NCBI RefSeq assembly: GCF_002237655.1
Contig: NZ_NOKT01000015.1
Coordinates: forward strand, 143,844 to 207,843
Source of the DNA: Streptomyces sp. XY006
GTDB taxonomy: Bacteria > Actinomycetota > Actinomycetes > Streptomycetales > Streptomycetaceae
DNA: 64,000 nucleotides
Direction of reading: 5' to 3'
Under the pieces are notes generated by a model. That model did no database searches. It saw nothing but the letters and a program-made list of their open reading frames with translations, and was not told the DNA's origin. The position numbers and the translations under genes are program-made. Shown piece by piece: positions 34,555-42,991 of the stretch (position 1 is its first letter; every line of letters begins with the position of its first letter).

Positions 34555-37095
34555 CTACTCGCCGGGGTGGGCGAGTTCGATGTCGTGGCCGTCGGCGCCG
34601 CGGCCCGTGACCGTCAGCGCGGTGGCCACCGGCGGGTAGCCCGTCGCGATGACGGTGTACTCGCCGCCGTCCAGGTCGGTGAAGGCGTACGCCCCGTCCG
34701 CGCCGGTCGTGGCCGAGCCGACGACGTTGCCCGCCTGGTCGACCAGCGTCACCCGGGCGTCGGCCAGCGGGCCGTGCGGGGCGCGGACGACACCCTGGAC
34801 ACGGGCGCCCGCGTCCAGGTCGATCTCGACCCGGGTGACCCCGGTGCCGCCGACCTCGACGGGCAGGGCGCGCGGCCGGTACCCGGCGGCGTTCACCGCG
34901 ACGGTCACCGCCCCCGGCACCAGCTCGGCGAAGGAGAACTCGCCCTGCTCGCCGGTGGCCTGGGTGGCCAGCAGGTCGCCGCGCACGTCGGTCACGATGA
35001 CCATCGCGTCCTTCACGGGCTGCCCGCTCTCGGCGGCCCGCACCAGGCCGGTCAGCCCGCTGGTGCCGCTGAGCAGGATGTCGTAGGCGAGCGGCTCGCC
35101 GTTGACCACGATCGTCGAGGCCTGTGGCTGGTAGCCGTCGGCGGAGGCGATCAGGACGTACGACCCCGCGCCCGGCGCGTCGACCGCGTAGGAGCCGTCG
35201 GACTGTGCCACGGACCGGCCCAGCTGACGCCCGGCCAGCGAGATCAGCGTGACGGCGGCCTGCGGCACGGGCGCGGACTCGGCGCCGCGGACGAAGCCGC
35301 GGACCGGGACACCGCCCCCGCCGGACGCGGGCTCCTCGGCCCGGGCCACCGTGGCGACCGCGGCGAGCCGCTGCGTGCCCTCGGGTCCGGTCCCGCCGGC
35401 GGCCTCGGTGTCCGCGACGGCCCAGCTCGGCACGGCCTTCTCGGCCGAAGCCCGGGCCGCCGCCTCCGCGGGAGCCTGCGCACCGGTTTCCGCGGCCGCG
35501 GCCTGCGCCAGCCCGCCCCTGGTCTTCAAGGGGACCTCCTTGATGAACAGCGACACCAGCAGCGCGAGCAGCGCCAGCGGGGCCGAGTAGAGGAACACGT
35601 CCGCGACACCGTGGCCGTAGGCGCTCTCCACGACGGTGCGGATCGGCGCGGGCATCGTGTCGAGGTCGGGGATGCCGCCCCCGCCCGTGCCGGCGTGGCC
35701 GAGGGCCGCGCCCTTGGCGCCGAGGCCGGCCAGGCCGTCCTGGACGTAGTCGGTGATCTTGTTGCCGAGCACGGCGCCCAGCGCCGAGACGCCCACGGCA
35801 CCGCCCAGGGACCGGAAGAAGGTCACCGTGGAGCTCGCGGCACCGAGATCGCCCGGCTCCACCTGGTTCTGCGTGCAGAGCACCAGGTTCTGCATCATCA
35901 TGCCGATGCCGAGACCCAGCAGCGCCATGAAGATCGCTATGTGCCAGTACTCGGTGTCGTACCGGATGGTGCCCAGCAGCCCCAGGCCCGCGGTCACCAG
36001 CACACCGCCGGCGAGCAGCCAGCCCTTCCAGCGGCCGGTCCGGGTGATGATCTGCCCGGAGACGGTGGAGGAGACGAACAGACCCGCGATCATCGGGATC
36101 GTCATGACACCGGACATCGTCGGCGACTTGTCCCGGGCCAGCTGGAAGTACTGGCTGAAGAAGACGGTCCCGGCGAACATCGCGACACCGACGAACAGCG
36201 AGGCCAGCGACGCCAGCGTGATGGTGCGGTTGCGGAACAGCCGCAGCGGGATGATCGGCTCGCTCGCCCTGGACTCGACCAGGACGAAGACCGCCAGCAG
36301 CACCAGCGACCCGCCGACCATCGCGTACGTCTGCCACGAGACCCAGTCGTACTTGTCACCGGCGAAGGTGACCCAGATGAGCAGCAGGCAGACGGCGGCG
36401 GTGATGAAGAAGGCGCCGGCCCAGTCGACCTTGACCTTCCGCTTCACCACGGGCAGGTGCAGGGTCTTCTGCAGCACGATCAGGGCGATCACCGCGAAGG
36501 GCACGCCGACGTAGAAGCACCAGCGCCAGCCGAGCCAGTCGGTGTCGGTGATGACACCGCCGACCAGCGGGCCGCCGACCATCGCCGTGGCGAAGACGGC
36601 GCCGAGGTAGCCGTTGTACCGTCCGCGCTCACGCGGCGAGATCATCGCCGCCATGATGATCTGGGCCAGCGCGGACAGACCGCCCATGCCGATGCCCTGG
36701 ACGGCGCGGAAGGTGATGAGCATGCCCGGGTTCTGGGACATGCCGGCCGCCGCCGAACCCAGCACGAAGATCACCAGCGCGAGCTGGATCAGCAGCTTCT
36801 TGGAGAACAGGTCGGCGAGCTTGCCCCACAGCGGGGTGGAGGCGGTCATCGTCAGCAGGGACGCGGTCACGACCCAGGTGTAGGCGCTCTGGCCGCCGCC
36901 GAGGTCCCCGATGATCCGGGGCAGGGCGTTGGAGACGATCGTCGACGACAGGATCGCGACGAACATGCCGAGCAGCAGGCCGGTGAGGGCCTCCATGATC
37001 TGCCGGTGCGTCATCGGAGCGTCGCCGGAGGAGCCGTGGGAGCCTCCCCCGTGCTTGGCATGAGCCCGCACACCGGCTGGTGTGGTCGTTGCCAT
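34555..37095 (-). CDS. 14-TM MFS exporter fused to three carboxypeptidase-regulatory-like domains
   Basis: 846 residues. Residues about 30-535 are a complete DHA2-type MFS protein: LGMFVAILSSTIVSNALPRI, LWGKLADLFSKKLLIQLALV, AVFATAMVGGPLVGGVITD. After an Ala-rich linker come three tandem beta-sandwich repeats at about 600-680, 683-762 and 765-845. Each has the pattern V-x-G-x-V-R, A-x-V-T-L, G-x-Y-x-F and A-x-G-Y-x-P. With 14 TM the tail should face the cytoplasm, odd for a fold usually found outside. It is 13 bp downstream of its MarR gene. Confidence 0.9.
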   Translation of the reverse strand: MATTTPAGVRAHAKHGGGSHGSSGDAPMTHRQIMEALTGLLLGMFVAILSSTIVSNALPRIIGDLGGGQSAYTWVVTASLLTMTASTPLWGKLADLFSKKLLIQLALVIFVLGSAAAGMSQNPGMLITFRAVQGIGMGGLSALAQIIMAAMISPRERGRYNGYLGAVFATAMVGGPLVGGVITDTDWLGWRWCFYVGVPFAVIALIVLQKTLHLPVVKRKVKVDWAGAFFITAAVCLLLIWVTFAGDKYDWVSWQTYAMVGGSLVLLAVFVLVESRASEPIIPLRLFRNRTITLASLASLFVGVAMFAGTVFFSQYFQLARDKSPTMSGVMTIPMIAGLFVSSTVSGQIITRTGRWKGWLLAGGVLVTAGLGLLGTIRYDTEYWHIAIFMALLGLGIGMMMQNLVLCTQNQVEPGDLGAASSTVTFFRSLGGAVGVSALGAVLGNKITDYVQDGLAGLGAKGAALGHAGTGGGGIPDLDTMPAPIRTVVESAYGHGVADVFLYSAPLALLALLVSLFIKEVPLKTRGGLAQAAAAETGAQAPAEAAARASAEKAVPSWAVADTEAAGGTGPEGTQRLAAVATVARAEEPASGGGGVPVRGFVRGAESAPVPQAAVTLISLAGRQLGRSVAQSDGSYAVDAPGAGSYVLIASADGYQPQASTIVVNGEPLAYDILLSGTSGLTGLVRAAESGQPVKDAMVIVTDVRGDLLATQATGEQGEFSFAELVPGAVTVAVNAAGYRPRALPVEVGGTGVTRVEIDLDAGARVQGVVRAPHGPLADARVTLVDQAGNVVGSATTGADGAYAFTDLDGGEYTVIATGYPPVATALTVTGRGADGHDIELAHPGE

Positions 37096-37108
37096 GGGCT
37101 TCCTTTAC

Positions 37109-37597
37109 TTACGTGCTTGCGGGTGTACGGGTGGTCCGTTCGAAAGCGGGCGATGCCGCCCGGGCCGAGGGGCGGCAGTCGAAGCTGTCCCGCAGCCGCG
37201 CCATCAGCTCCGTGAGCCGGCCGACCTCCTCGTCGGTCCAGTCGCTCAGCCGCTCGGCCAGGACCTCGGTGGTCCGCCGGGACAGTTCGTCGAGCTGGGC
37301 GTGGCCCGCGGGGGTCAGGCGCAGGATGCGTGAGCGCTTGTCCGCGGGGTCGGGGGAGCGTTCGATCCAGCCCCGGTCCACGACGTGCGCGACATGGCGG
37401 CTGGTGACCGACATGTCCACCGCGAGCAGCTCCGCGAGCTTGCTCATGCGCATGTCGCCGTGGCGGCCCAGCAGGGTCAGTACGGCCGCCGACCCGCCGG
37501 GGCACTCGGCGGGCATGATCCGGCCGAGCTCCCGCTTGACGGCGCCGAAGGCACTGAACTGGCGGACCAGCTCTTCGTACTGCGCCCTCTCGGCCAT
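37109..37597 (-). CDS. MarR-family regulator of the MFS-YceI operon
   Basis: 162 residues, ATG 37597 with AGGTGTC before it. The winged HTH reads MRMSKLAELLAVDMSVTSRH, VAHVVDRGWIERSPDPADKR and wing SRILRLTPAGHAQ. It leads a three-gene run (13-bp gap to the exporter) and has an operator-like inverted repeat 27-50 bp upstream (37624-37647). Self-repression relieved by a drug-like ligand is the usual logic of such operons. Confidence 0.92.
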   Translation of the reverse strand: MAERAQYEELVRQFSAFGAVKRELGRIMPAECPGGSAAVLTLLGRHGDMRMSKLAELLAVDMSVTSRHVAHVVDRGWIERSPDPADKRSRILRLTPAGHAQLDELSRRTTEVLAERLSDWTDEEVGRLTELMARLRDSFDCRPSARAASPAFERTTRTPAST

Positions 37598-37623
37598 GAC
37601 ACCTCCCGCTTTCGTTGCTTAGG

Positions 37624-37647
37624 GCAACCATAGAAGCCATTGGTTGC
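37624..37647. promoter_or_regulatory. MarR-type operator palindrome
   Basis: GCAACCA (37624-37630) and TGGTTGC (37641-37647) are perfect inverted arms with a 10-bp spacer, in an AT-richer block just upstream of the marR start. A second short inverted pair (CTTG...CAAG around 37684-37698) lies farther up. Confidence 0.72.
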
Positions 37648-37812
37648 TACAGGCAAATAAAAAGGCGGGGCGCGGGACCAAAACTTGGCAAAGGCAAGTA
37701 TTGCGAGAGTAAATGTGCAGGTGGCGAGCCTGGCGCTCCGGGGCGCACGGGGTCAAACGGAAGGCCAACCCCCACTTGGGGAGCCCCGGCGTTTTCGCTA
37801 GGGTCTCGGGCC

Positions 37813-38007
37813 ATGGCTAACAACCAGGCCCCCCAGGGCAATCACGACCCTGCCGGCAGCACCCAGATGTTCCGCGCGTTCGTCGACGAGGCGCCGCAGG
37901 GGCGGCAGGCCGCTGCGTCGTCCGGCGGCCCGCGCATCGGCCTCATCCTCGGCGTGATCGCCGCGGTGGCGATCATCGCGGCGGTGGCTTGGCTGGCGCT
38001 GGGCTGA
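37813..38007 (+). CDS. Small single-pass membrane protein (64 aa)
   Basis: ATG 37813. The 64-residue product has a hydrophilic N-half (MANNQAPQGNHDPAGST) and a C-terminal TM at about 42-62 (IGLILGVIAAVAIIAAVAWL) ending two residues later. This is a C-tail-anchored layout with the N-part in the cytoplasm. It stands just past the start of the marR operon and before the sigN region. Codon bias supports coding. Function unknown. Confidence 0.7.
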   Translation: MANNQAPQGNHDPAGSTQMFRAFVDEAPQGRQAAASSGGPRIGLILGVIAAVAIIAAVAWLALG

Positions 38008-38090
38008 TACGGCGGGTTCTCAAGCACGCGGCACCGAAGTCGAGGCCGGGTGGGTCCGCAACCCGGCGGCGCGGGGTGCCGCTGCGCCCA

Positions 38091-38133
38091 CCCTCCCCCA
38101 AGCTCTCGGCTTCGCTCGAGCAGGGGGACCCCC
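38091..38133. repeat. REP-like element (CCCCCAAGCTCTCGGCTTCGCTCGAG)
   Basis: A C-tract, then AAGCTCTCGGCTTCGCTCGA and a G-tract CAGGGGGACCCCC can fold on itself. From memory this sequence recurs between genes in Streptomyces chromosomes. A diverged fragment (GAGGGGGACCCCGCTTCGGG) is at about 5919-5938. Confidence 0.6.
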
Positions 38134-38204
38134 ATCGCCCCAGCGGCACGCATGCCCGCAGCTAAGCGGACCCGCACCTGCATACGGCGAGAAGGGGACG
38201 TGTC

Positions 38205-38294
38205 GGGGGGTGTCCGCCCGCAGCGGTTGGCGCGTCGACGGACAGCGAGTCGGTACGACACCCCATCGCGCCGTTCCGAGGGCGGACACCCCCC
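38205..38294. repeat. Long-range perfect inverted repeat flanking a 60-base insert
   Basis: GGGGGGTGTCCGCCC at 38205-38219 is the exact reverse complement of GGGCGGACACCCCCC at 38280-38294. The 60-base core contains GGTACGACACCCC, itself partly related to the arms. It could form a 15-bp cruciform or hairpin, or bound a small mobile or miniature element. Confidence 0.7.
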
Positions 38295-38377
38295 GGCGCG
38301 GCCCCGACCCACCCCCACCGTCAGGCGCGGGCCGGGCGACAGGCGACGTGCGCCCGCGGTCGCTCAGGCCGCCGCGC

Positions 38378-39283
38378 TCAGTCCGAGATCAGGCCTTCCC
38401 GCAGCTGCGCCAGCGTCCGCGTCAGCAGCCGGGAGACGTGCATCTGCGAGATGCCGACCTCCTCGCCGATCTGCGACTGCGTCATGTTCGCGAAGAACCG
38501 CAGCATGATGATCCGCCGTTCCCGCGGCGGCAGCTTCGCCAGCAGCGGCTTCAGGGACTCCCGGTACTCCACGCCCTCCAGCGCCGTGTCCTCGTACCCC
38601 AGCCGGTCCGCCAGCGACCCCTCGCCGCCGTCGTCCTCCGGCGCCGGCGAGTCCAGCGAGGACGCCGTGTACGCGTTCCCCACCGCCAGCCCGTCGACCA
38701 CGTCCTCCTCGGACACCCCGAGCACCGCGGCCAGTTCGGTCACCGTCGGCGACCGGTCCAGCTTCTGCGAGAGCTCGTCGCTGGCCTTGGTCAGCGCCAG
38801 CCGCAGCTCCTGAAGCCGCCGCGGCACCCGCACCGACCAGGACGTGTCACGGAAGAACCGCTTGATCTCCCCGACCACCGTCGGCATCGCGAACGTCGGG
38901 AACTCCACGCCCCGTTCGCAGTCGAACCGGTCGATCGCCTTGATCAGCCCGATCGTGCCGACCTGGACGATGTCCTCCATCGGCTCGTTCCGCGACCGGA
39001 AGCGCGCGGCCGCGTACCGCACCAGCGGCAGGTTGAGCTCGATGAGCGTGTCACGGACGTACGCACGCTCGGGGCTGTCCTCGCCGAGCGCGGCCAGCCG
39101 CAGGAACAGGGAGCGGGACAGGGTGCGGGTGTCGATGGCCCCCGTGGCCGGCAGCACCGGCGCGGGCTCGGTCGCGAGCTCGGCCGGAACGTCGTCGATG
39201 GGGCCGAGTGAGTCGAGAGCATGGGGAGCTGTGTCGCTCTCCGCGAGCGTGAGCACCTTCGAGCTGCCCTGTTCTGCGGACAT
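38378..39283 (-). CDS. sigN: Sporulation/stress-type (SigB/F/G family) sigma factor, SigN-like
   Basis: ATG 39283 has AAAGGGGG upstream; longer readings to 39457 are not needed. 301 residues. Region 2 is NLPLVRYAAARFRSRNEPME, DIVQVGTIGLIKAIDRFDCE. Region 3 is VPRRLQELRLALTKASDELS. Region 4 is MTQSQIGEEVGISQMHVSRL. It is of the SigB/SigF family and lies next to a SigF gene in the same order as sigN-sigF in S. coelicolor, where SigN acts in development. Such sigma factors are normally held by an anti-sigma factor; none is adjacent. Confidence 0.85.
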   Translation of the reverse strand: MSAEQGSSKVLTLAESDTAPHALDSLGPIDDVPAELATEPAPVLPATGAIDTRTLSRSLFLRLAALGEDSPERAYVRDTLIELNLPLVRYAAARFRSRNEPMEDIVQVGTIGLIKAIDRFDCERGVEFPTFAMPTVVGEIKRFFRDTSWSVRVPRRLQELRLALTKASDELSQKLDRSPTVTELAAVLGVSEEDVVDGLAVGNAYTASSLDSPAPEDDGGEGSLADRLGYEDTALEGVEYRESLKPLLAKLPPRERRIIMLRFFANMTQSQIGEEVGISQMHVSRLLTRTLAQLREGLISD

Positions 39284-39551
39284 GCCACCCCCTTTGGGTC
39301 GCGGGACGGTCGCGGCGAACGCTCCCGTCTGAGGAACGCAGCCTTCACCTGAATACCGGAGCCGAAGCCCCGGCAAACGCGCTTCACGCAGAATGTCACA
39401 TGTCGGCAACACGCTGTAGTGACATGTCGACATCTGAGACGCGAATCCGCCCTGCAAACAAGGGGTCTGACGACTTTTCGGCTCTCAACTGTCGGCAACG
39501 GCCCTGATGAGCGATTCCCTCGCCCCGGTGACCTCTCGCTCGCGTTTGCGG

Positions 39552-40397
39552 TTACGCGTCGATCCGGTTCGCAGACCGCAATCGCTGGAAGCTACGCGCC
39601 AGTAGCCGCGAGACGTGCATCTGCGAGACACCGAGCTCCGCGGAGATCTGAGACTGCGTGAGATTGCTGTAGTACCGCAGCAGCAGGATCCGCTGCTCCC
39701 GCTCGGGCAGCTGGACGAGCAGATGCCGTACGAGGTCGCGGTGCTCCACCCCGTCCAGGGCGGGATCCTCGTAGCCGAGCCGGTCCAGCAGCCCCGGCAG
39801 CCCGTCGCCCTCCTGCGCGGCCTCCAGGGAGGTGGCGTGGTACGACCGCCCGGCCTCGATGCAGGACAGCACCTCGTCCTCGGTGATGCGCAGCCGCTCG
39901 GCGATCTCCGAGGTCGTCGGGGTCCGCCCGAACGCGGTCGTCAGGTCCTCGGTCGCGCTGTTCACCTGCACCCACAGCTCGTGCAGCCGGCGCGGCACGT
40001 GGACCGTGCGGACGTTGTCGCGGAAGTAGCGCTTGATCTCGCCGACGACCGTCGGCATCGCGAACGTCGGGAACTGCACGCCCCGGTCCGGGTCGAACCG
40101 GTCGATGGCGTTGATGAGCCCGATGGTGCCGACCTGGACGACGTCCTCCATCGGCTCGTTGCGGGAGCGGAACCGGGCGGCCGCGTAGCGCACGAGCGGC
40201 AGGTTCGCCTCGATGAGCGCCCCGCGCACGCGGTCGTGTTCCGGCGTGCCCGGCTGGAGCTCCTTCAGCTGGGCGAAGAGCACCTGTGTCAGGGCGCGGG
40301 TGTCCGCGCCACGGCTCCGCTGGGGAGTCGCCGGGGCAGCCGGGGCGGCCGGGACGGCTTCCGAGGTGGGTGCCTGAGGTGCGGTACTGGCCAGCAC
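39552..40397 (-). CDS. sigF: Late-sporulation RNA polymerase sigma factor SigF
   Basis: I choose GTG 40397 because AGGTGGAG lies six bases upstream, giving VLASTAPQAPTSEAV, close to the known SigF N-terminus; GTG 40409 is the alternative. 281 residues. The core RSRNEPMEDVVQVGTIGLIN, YFRDNVRTVHVPRRLHELWV and LTQSQISAELGVSQMHVSRL match SigF as I remember it. SigF directs genes for spore maturation in Streptomyces prespores. It sits 268 bp upstream of sigN on the same strand; the gap probably has a separate sigN promoter. Confidence 0.9.
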   Translation of the reverse strand: MLASTAPQAPTSEAVPAAPAAPATPQRSRGADTRALTQVLFAQLKELQPGTPEHDRVRGALIEANLPLVRYAAARFRSRNEPMEDVVQVGTIGLINAIDRFDPDRGVQFPTFAMPTVVGEIKRYFRDNVRTVHVPRRLHELWVQVNSATEDLTTAFGRTPTTSEIAERLRITEDEVLSCIEAGRSYHATSLEAAQEGDGLPGLLDRLGYEDPALDGVEHRDLVRHLLVQLPEREQRILLLRYYSNLTQSQISAELGVSQMHVSRLLARSFQRLRSANRIDA

Positions 40398-40548
40398 GGT
40401 CAACTCCACCTCGTCATCATCAACTCATCCGTCAACTCTTCCATCAAAAGCGGTCATAGCATCACAAGACATGTGCACTGTGTGCAAGCACCCCATAACT
40501 ACGTGTTGAGGGATGAATGGCGCATAAATGAACTCACGCCACACAGAA

Positions 40549-40571
40549 GCCCCCTGTCTCACCGACAGGGG
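40549..40571 (-). terminator. Terminator after the Dabb protein gene
   Basis: CCCCCTGTC-tcacc-GACAGGGGG is a perfect 9-bp stem, 36 bp beyond the Dabb stop on the minus strand. It isolates that operon from sigF. Confidence 0.8.
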
Positions 40572-40607
40572 GCCGGAAGTGAAGAGGAGGCCGGGCGGAG
40601 GCCGGAC

Positions 40608-40901
40608 TCAGAACTCGTAGTCGGCGATCACCCACGTGGCGAACTCCCGCCACAGCGCCACGCCGGCCTGGTGATCGGGGTGCTCCACGTACCGCCGCAG
40701 TGCCTCTGCGTCGTCGAAGGCGGAGTTGATGGCGAAGTCGTACGCGATGGGGCGGTCGCTGACGTTCCAGCCGAGCTCCCAGAAGCGGAGCTCGGGGATC
40801 TTGCCGTCGAGGGCGCGGAAGGCCTCGACGCCCTGCACGACCCGGGGCTCGTCGCGCTGGACGCCCTCGTTGAGCTTGAACAGGACCAGGTGGCGGATCA
40901 T
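40608..40901 (-). CDS. Dabb (stress-responsive alpha/beta-barrel) family protein
   Basis: 97 residues, ATG 40901 with GGAGG six bases upstream. The sequence starts MIRHLVLFKLNEGVQRDEPR, the classic Dabb beginning, followed by ELRFWELGWNVSDRPIAYDF and HPDHQAGVALWREFATWVIA. These small ferredoxin-like dimers bind hydrophobic ligands or act as cyclases or monooxygenases; no activity can be assigned. TGATG coupling joins it to the upstream 58-residue membrane protein. Confidence 0.9.
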   Translation of the reverse strand: MIRHLVLFKLNEGVQRDEPRVVQGVEAFRALDGKIPELRFWELGWNVSDRPIAYDFAINSAFDDAEALRRYVEHPDHQAGVALWREFATWVIADYEF

Positions 40902-41077
40902 CACTTTCCTCCGTTGGCGACCCAGGTGGCGAAGTCGCCCAGGGCCCGGGCGGCGTCCGAGATGCCCTGGAACCCTATCTGGACGTAGTCGGCGGCCTTG
41001 GCGGGGTCGGTGATGATCACGTACAGCGCGAAGACCACGACGACGTAGACGGCGACCTTCTTCGCGTTCACCGCCAT
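40901..41077 (-). CDS. Short membrane protein (58 aa) coupled to Dabb gene
   Basis: ATG 41077 with GGGGAGG upstream; the stop overlaps the Dabb ATG (TGATG). The product MAVNAKKVAVYVVVVFALYV continues to IITDPAKAADYVQIGFQGIS and a short tail. One N-terminal TM (about 8-23) and an amphipathic helix are visible. Translational coupling suggests the two proteins act together. I do not recognise the family. Confidence 0.75.
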   Translation of the reverse strand: MAVNAKKVAVYVVVVFALYVIITDPAKAADYVQIGFQGISDAARALGDFATWVANGGK

Positions 41078-41158
41078 CGCGGCCTCCCCTGTCCCTGGTG
41101 TTTCGAACAGCGCACATGATCGCACGAAGGATCGATCACACGAAGGGTCGGATCGCAC

Positions 41159-41188
41159 GAAGGGCCCCGTCTCGCGACGGGGCCCTTC
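41159..41188 (-). terminator. Terminator after tRNA-Ser(CGA)
   Basis: GAAGGGCCCCGTC-tcgc-GACGGGGCCCTTC is a perfect 13-bp stem with a 4-base loop, 5 bp past the tRNA 3' end. Confidence 0.9.
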
Positions 41189-41193
41189 TCAAG

Positions 41194-41278
41194 CGGTAGC
41201 GGAGGGATTTGAACCCTCGGTGACTTGCGCCACACTCGCTTTCGAGGCGAGCTCCTTCGGCCGCTCGGACACGCTACC
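41194..41278 (-). tRNA. tRNA-Ser (anticodon CGA)
   Basis: Read on the minus strand, GGTAGCG pairs with CGCTACC plus discriminator G. The anticodon loop is CTCGAAA, giving CGA (codon TCG). The long variable arm is of serine type and the T-loop is GGTTCAAATCC. Length 85 nt. Confidence 0.96.
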
Positions 41279-41329
41279 GAGGGAGACCTTACAGCAAGGT
41301 GCCGCGTGCTTCGAAATCGGTTTACGGCG

Positions 41330-41374
41330 ACCACCCGGCGACCACCCGGCGACCACCCGGCGATCGACCGACGA
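41330..41374. repeat. 11-bp tandem repeat GGCGACCACCC
   Basis: Three perfect copies of GGCGACCACCC plus a diverged fourth lie between tRNA-Ser(CGA) and the tadA stop. The gap is otherwise empty. Confidence 0.9.
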
Positions 41375-41411
41375 ACGCCCGGCGCCCCCCCCGGCCACCC
41401 CCGGCGGCCGC

Positions 41412-41843
41412 TCAGCGGTCGCGGAAGAACGTGGTGAGCAGGGCGGCGCAGTCCTCGGCGAGCACGCCCTCGATCACCTCGGGCCGGTGGTTGAGGCGAC
41501 GGTCGCGGACGAGGTCCCAGAGCGAGCCGGCCGCACCGGCCTTCTCGTCGCGGGCGCCGTAGACGAGCCGGTCGAGGCGGGACTGCTGGATGGCGCCCGC
41601 GCACATCGTGCAGGGCTCCAGGGTCACCACGAGCGTGCAGCCGGCGAGCCGCCACCGGCCGAGGGCGGCGGCGGCCCGCCGCAGGGCGAGGACCTCCGCG
41701 TGGGCCGTCGGGTCGCCGCCGGCCTCGCGTTCGTTGTGCCCGGCCGCGAGCACGGTCGTGCCGTCCGGGGCCAGGACCACGGCGCCGACCGGGACGTCCC
41801 CGCCCCGGACGGCCTCGGCGGCCTCGTCCAGGGCGAGGCGCAT
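41412..41843 (-). CDS. tadA: tRNA-specific adenosine deaminase TadA
   Basis: 143 residues from ATG 41843. The frame stays open upstream (DPVRDPWRPAM), so a non-ATG start slightly farther up is possible. Zinc and catalytic motifs are intact: TAHAEVLAL (His and Glu) and LEPCTMCAGA (PCxxC), with GDVPVGAVVL at the front. It converts A34 to inosine in tRNA-Arg(ACG), and the target tRNA is in this window (17841-17913). The upstream gene encodes the associated acidic protein. Confidence 0.95.
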   Translation of the reverse strand: MRLALDEAAEAVRGGDVPVGAVVLAPDGTTVLAAGHNEREAGGDPTAHAEVLALRRAAAALGRWRLAGCTLVVTLEPCTMCAGAIQQSRLDRLVYGARDEKAGAAGSLWDLVRDRRLNHRPEVIEGVLAEDCAALLTTFFRDR

Positions 41844-41899
41844 CGCGGGCCGCCAGGGGTCCCGTACCGGGTCCGGGGGCTGCGGGGTGGTGCGAGCGG

Positions 41900-42436
41900 T
41901 CAGCGGACGGTCTCCAGCGTCTCCGAGGCGCCCAGGGACTCGGCGATCTCGGTGACGGCGTCCGTCGACATCAGGCGCAGCTCCTTCTCGCTCACGCCGA
42001 GGTCGTCCAGGATCTGCGCGTCGCCGACCGGGCCGTGCGGCACGGACTCGGCGGAGCCGGCCACGGGGTCGGCGTCGTCGGCCTCCTCGTCGTCCGACTC
42101 GCCGTCCTCGGTGCCGTCGAGGTCGAGGGCGTCCAGGTCGTCACCGTCGTCCGGGTCCCGGCCGAGCAGTTCGTCGGTGAGCAGGATCTCGCCGTAGCTG
42201 CTGCGGGCAGCGGCGGCGGCGTCCGAGACGTAGATGCGAGGGTCCTCCTCGCCGTCCACGCGGACCACGCCGAACCAGGCGTCCTCCTGCTCGATGAGCA
42301 CGAGCACCGTGTCCTCGTCGGGGGAGGCTTCACGGGCCAGGTCGGCCAGATCCGACAGGGTTTCCACATCGTCGAGCTCTGTGTCGCTCGCTTCCCACCC
42401 GTCTTCGGTGCGCGCGAGCAGTGCGGCGAAGTACAC
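41900..42436 (-). CDS. tRNA adenosine deaminase-associated protein
   Basis: GTG 42436 with GGGAGAG upstream; 178 residues. The N-half MYFAALLARTEDGWEASDTE is a compact alpha/beta domain. The middle (about 98-130) is a very acidic Asp/Glu run (DPDDGDDLDALDLDGTEDGE and on). The C-term VSEKELRLMSTDAVTEIAES is helical. This family always neighbours tadA in actinobacteria and is named for that; its role is unproven. It is 56 bp upstream of tadA. Confidence 0.88.
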   Translation of the reverse strand: MYFAALLARTEDGWEASDTELDDVETLSDLADLAREASPDEDTVLVLIEQEDAWFGVVRVDGEEDPRIYVSDAAAAARSSYGEILLTDELLGRDPDDGDDLDALDLDGTEDGESDDEEADDADPVAGSAESVPHGPVGDAQILDDLGVSEKELRLMSTDAVTEIAESLGASETLETVR

Positions 42437-42712
42437 CGTGACTCTCCCACTGGTCTTAGGCGTGCCGGTTGGGGGTCCCCCCGGCGGAGGTTACGGGCGG
42501 GGAGTGCTCGTCCGAGCCCCACCCACTCGGAATCGTGGCAGAAACAAGGCGTTCAGGGGACGTCTTCGGCTCCCTGTGTCCGGCAGTCGCGCTCGCACGC
42601 TCGTTGCCGCCACCTGCGGATCGTACGCGGCTTTGCCCTGCTCCACGCACGGTCACCCGCCACAACGTCCGCGCGGTTCGTGATCTTCCCCGGCGGTTCT
42701 CCCGCCCGTTCC

Positions 42713-42991
42713 CTACCAGCGGAACGTGCGCATGCGCATCGCGTGCCGCAGCCGGGCCGTCTTGGCGCGGCGCGGCTGGACCCGGTCGCGCAGGGCCCTG
42801 GCCTCGGCCAGGTCGCGCAGGAACCGGGCGCGGCGCCTGCGGCGCTCGGCGTCGGACTCGTCCGCGCCGGTCCGTCCGGCTGTTCCGTCGGGCCCGGCCC
42901 GTTCGGCCGTGCGGTCGTTCTCCGGGTCCGCCCCGGGCCATGTGCGCGGTGACGGATCGTGTCGGGTCTCCCGGTCGGGCATCTGGTTCAC
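42713..42991 (-). CDS. Arg-rich hypothetical protein (about 92 aa)
   Basis: The start is uncertain: GTG 42994, GTG 42991 (used) and ATG 42982 are in frame after GGAG. The product begins VNQMPDRETRHDPS and has an acidic disordered middle. The basic helical end reads AERRRRRARFLRDLAEARAL, RDRVQPRRAKTARL. A nucleic-acid-binding tail is possible. It is divergent from upp. Codon bias is compatible with coding but not decisive. Confidence 0.5.
   Translation of the reverse strand: MNQMPDRETRHDPSPRTWPGADPENDRTAERAGPDGTAGRTGADESDAERRRRRARFLRDLAEARALRDRVQPRRAKTARLRHAMRMRTFRW

Larger units (their letters stand above)
38008..38377. other. Intergenic region rich in inverted repeats
   Basis: These 370 bases between the small membrane protein and sigN (convergent) hold two hairpin-type elements (38091-38133 and 38205-38294, listed separately). 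I see no gene. The inverted repeats may end transcription from both sides. Confidence 0.6.

Noticed and set aside
34567..37215. 882-codon plus-strand frame, and other long antisense frames such as 26041-28866, 44616-47264, 47620-49815 and 54055-56922
   Set aside because: Each covers well-supported genes on the other strand or crosses several genes. Compositions are Arg/Gly/His-rich and no motif is seen, typical of high-GC shadow frames.
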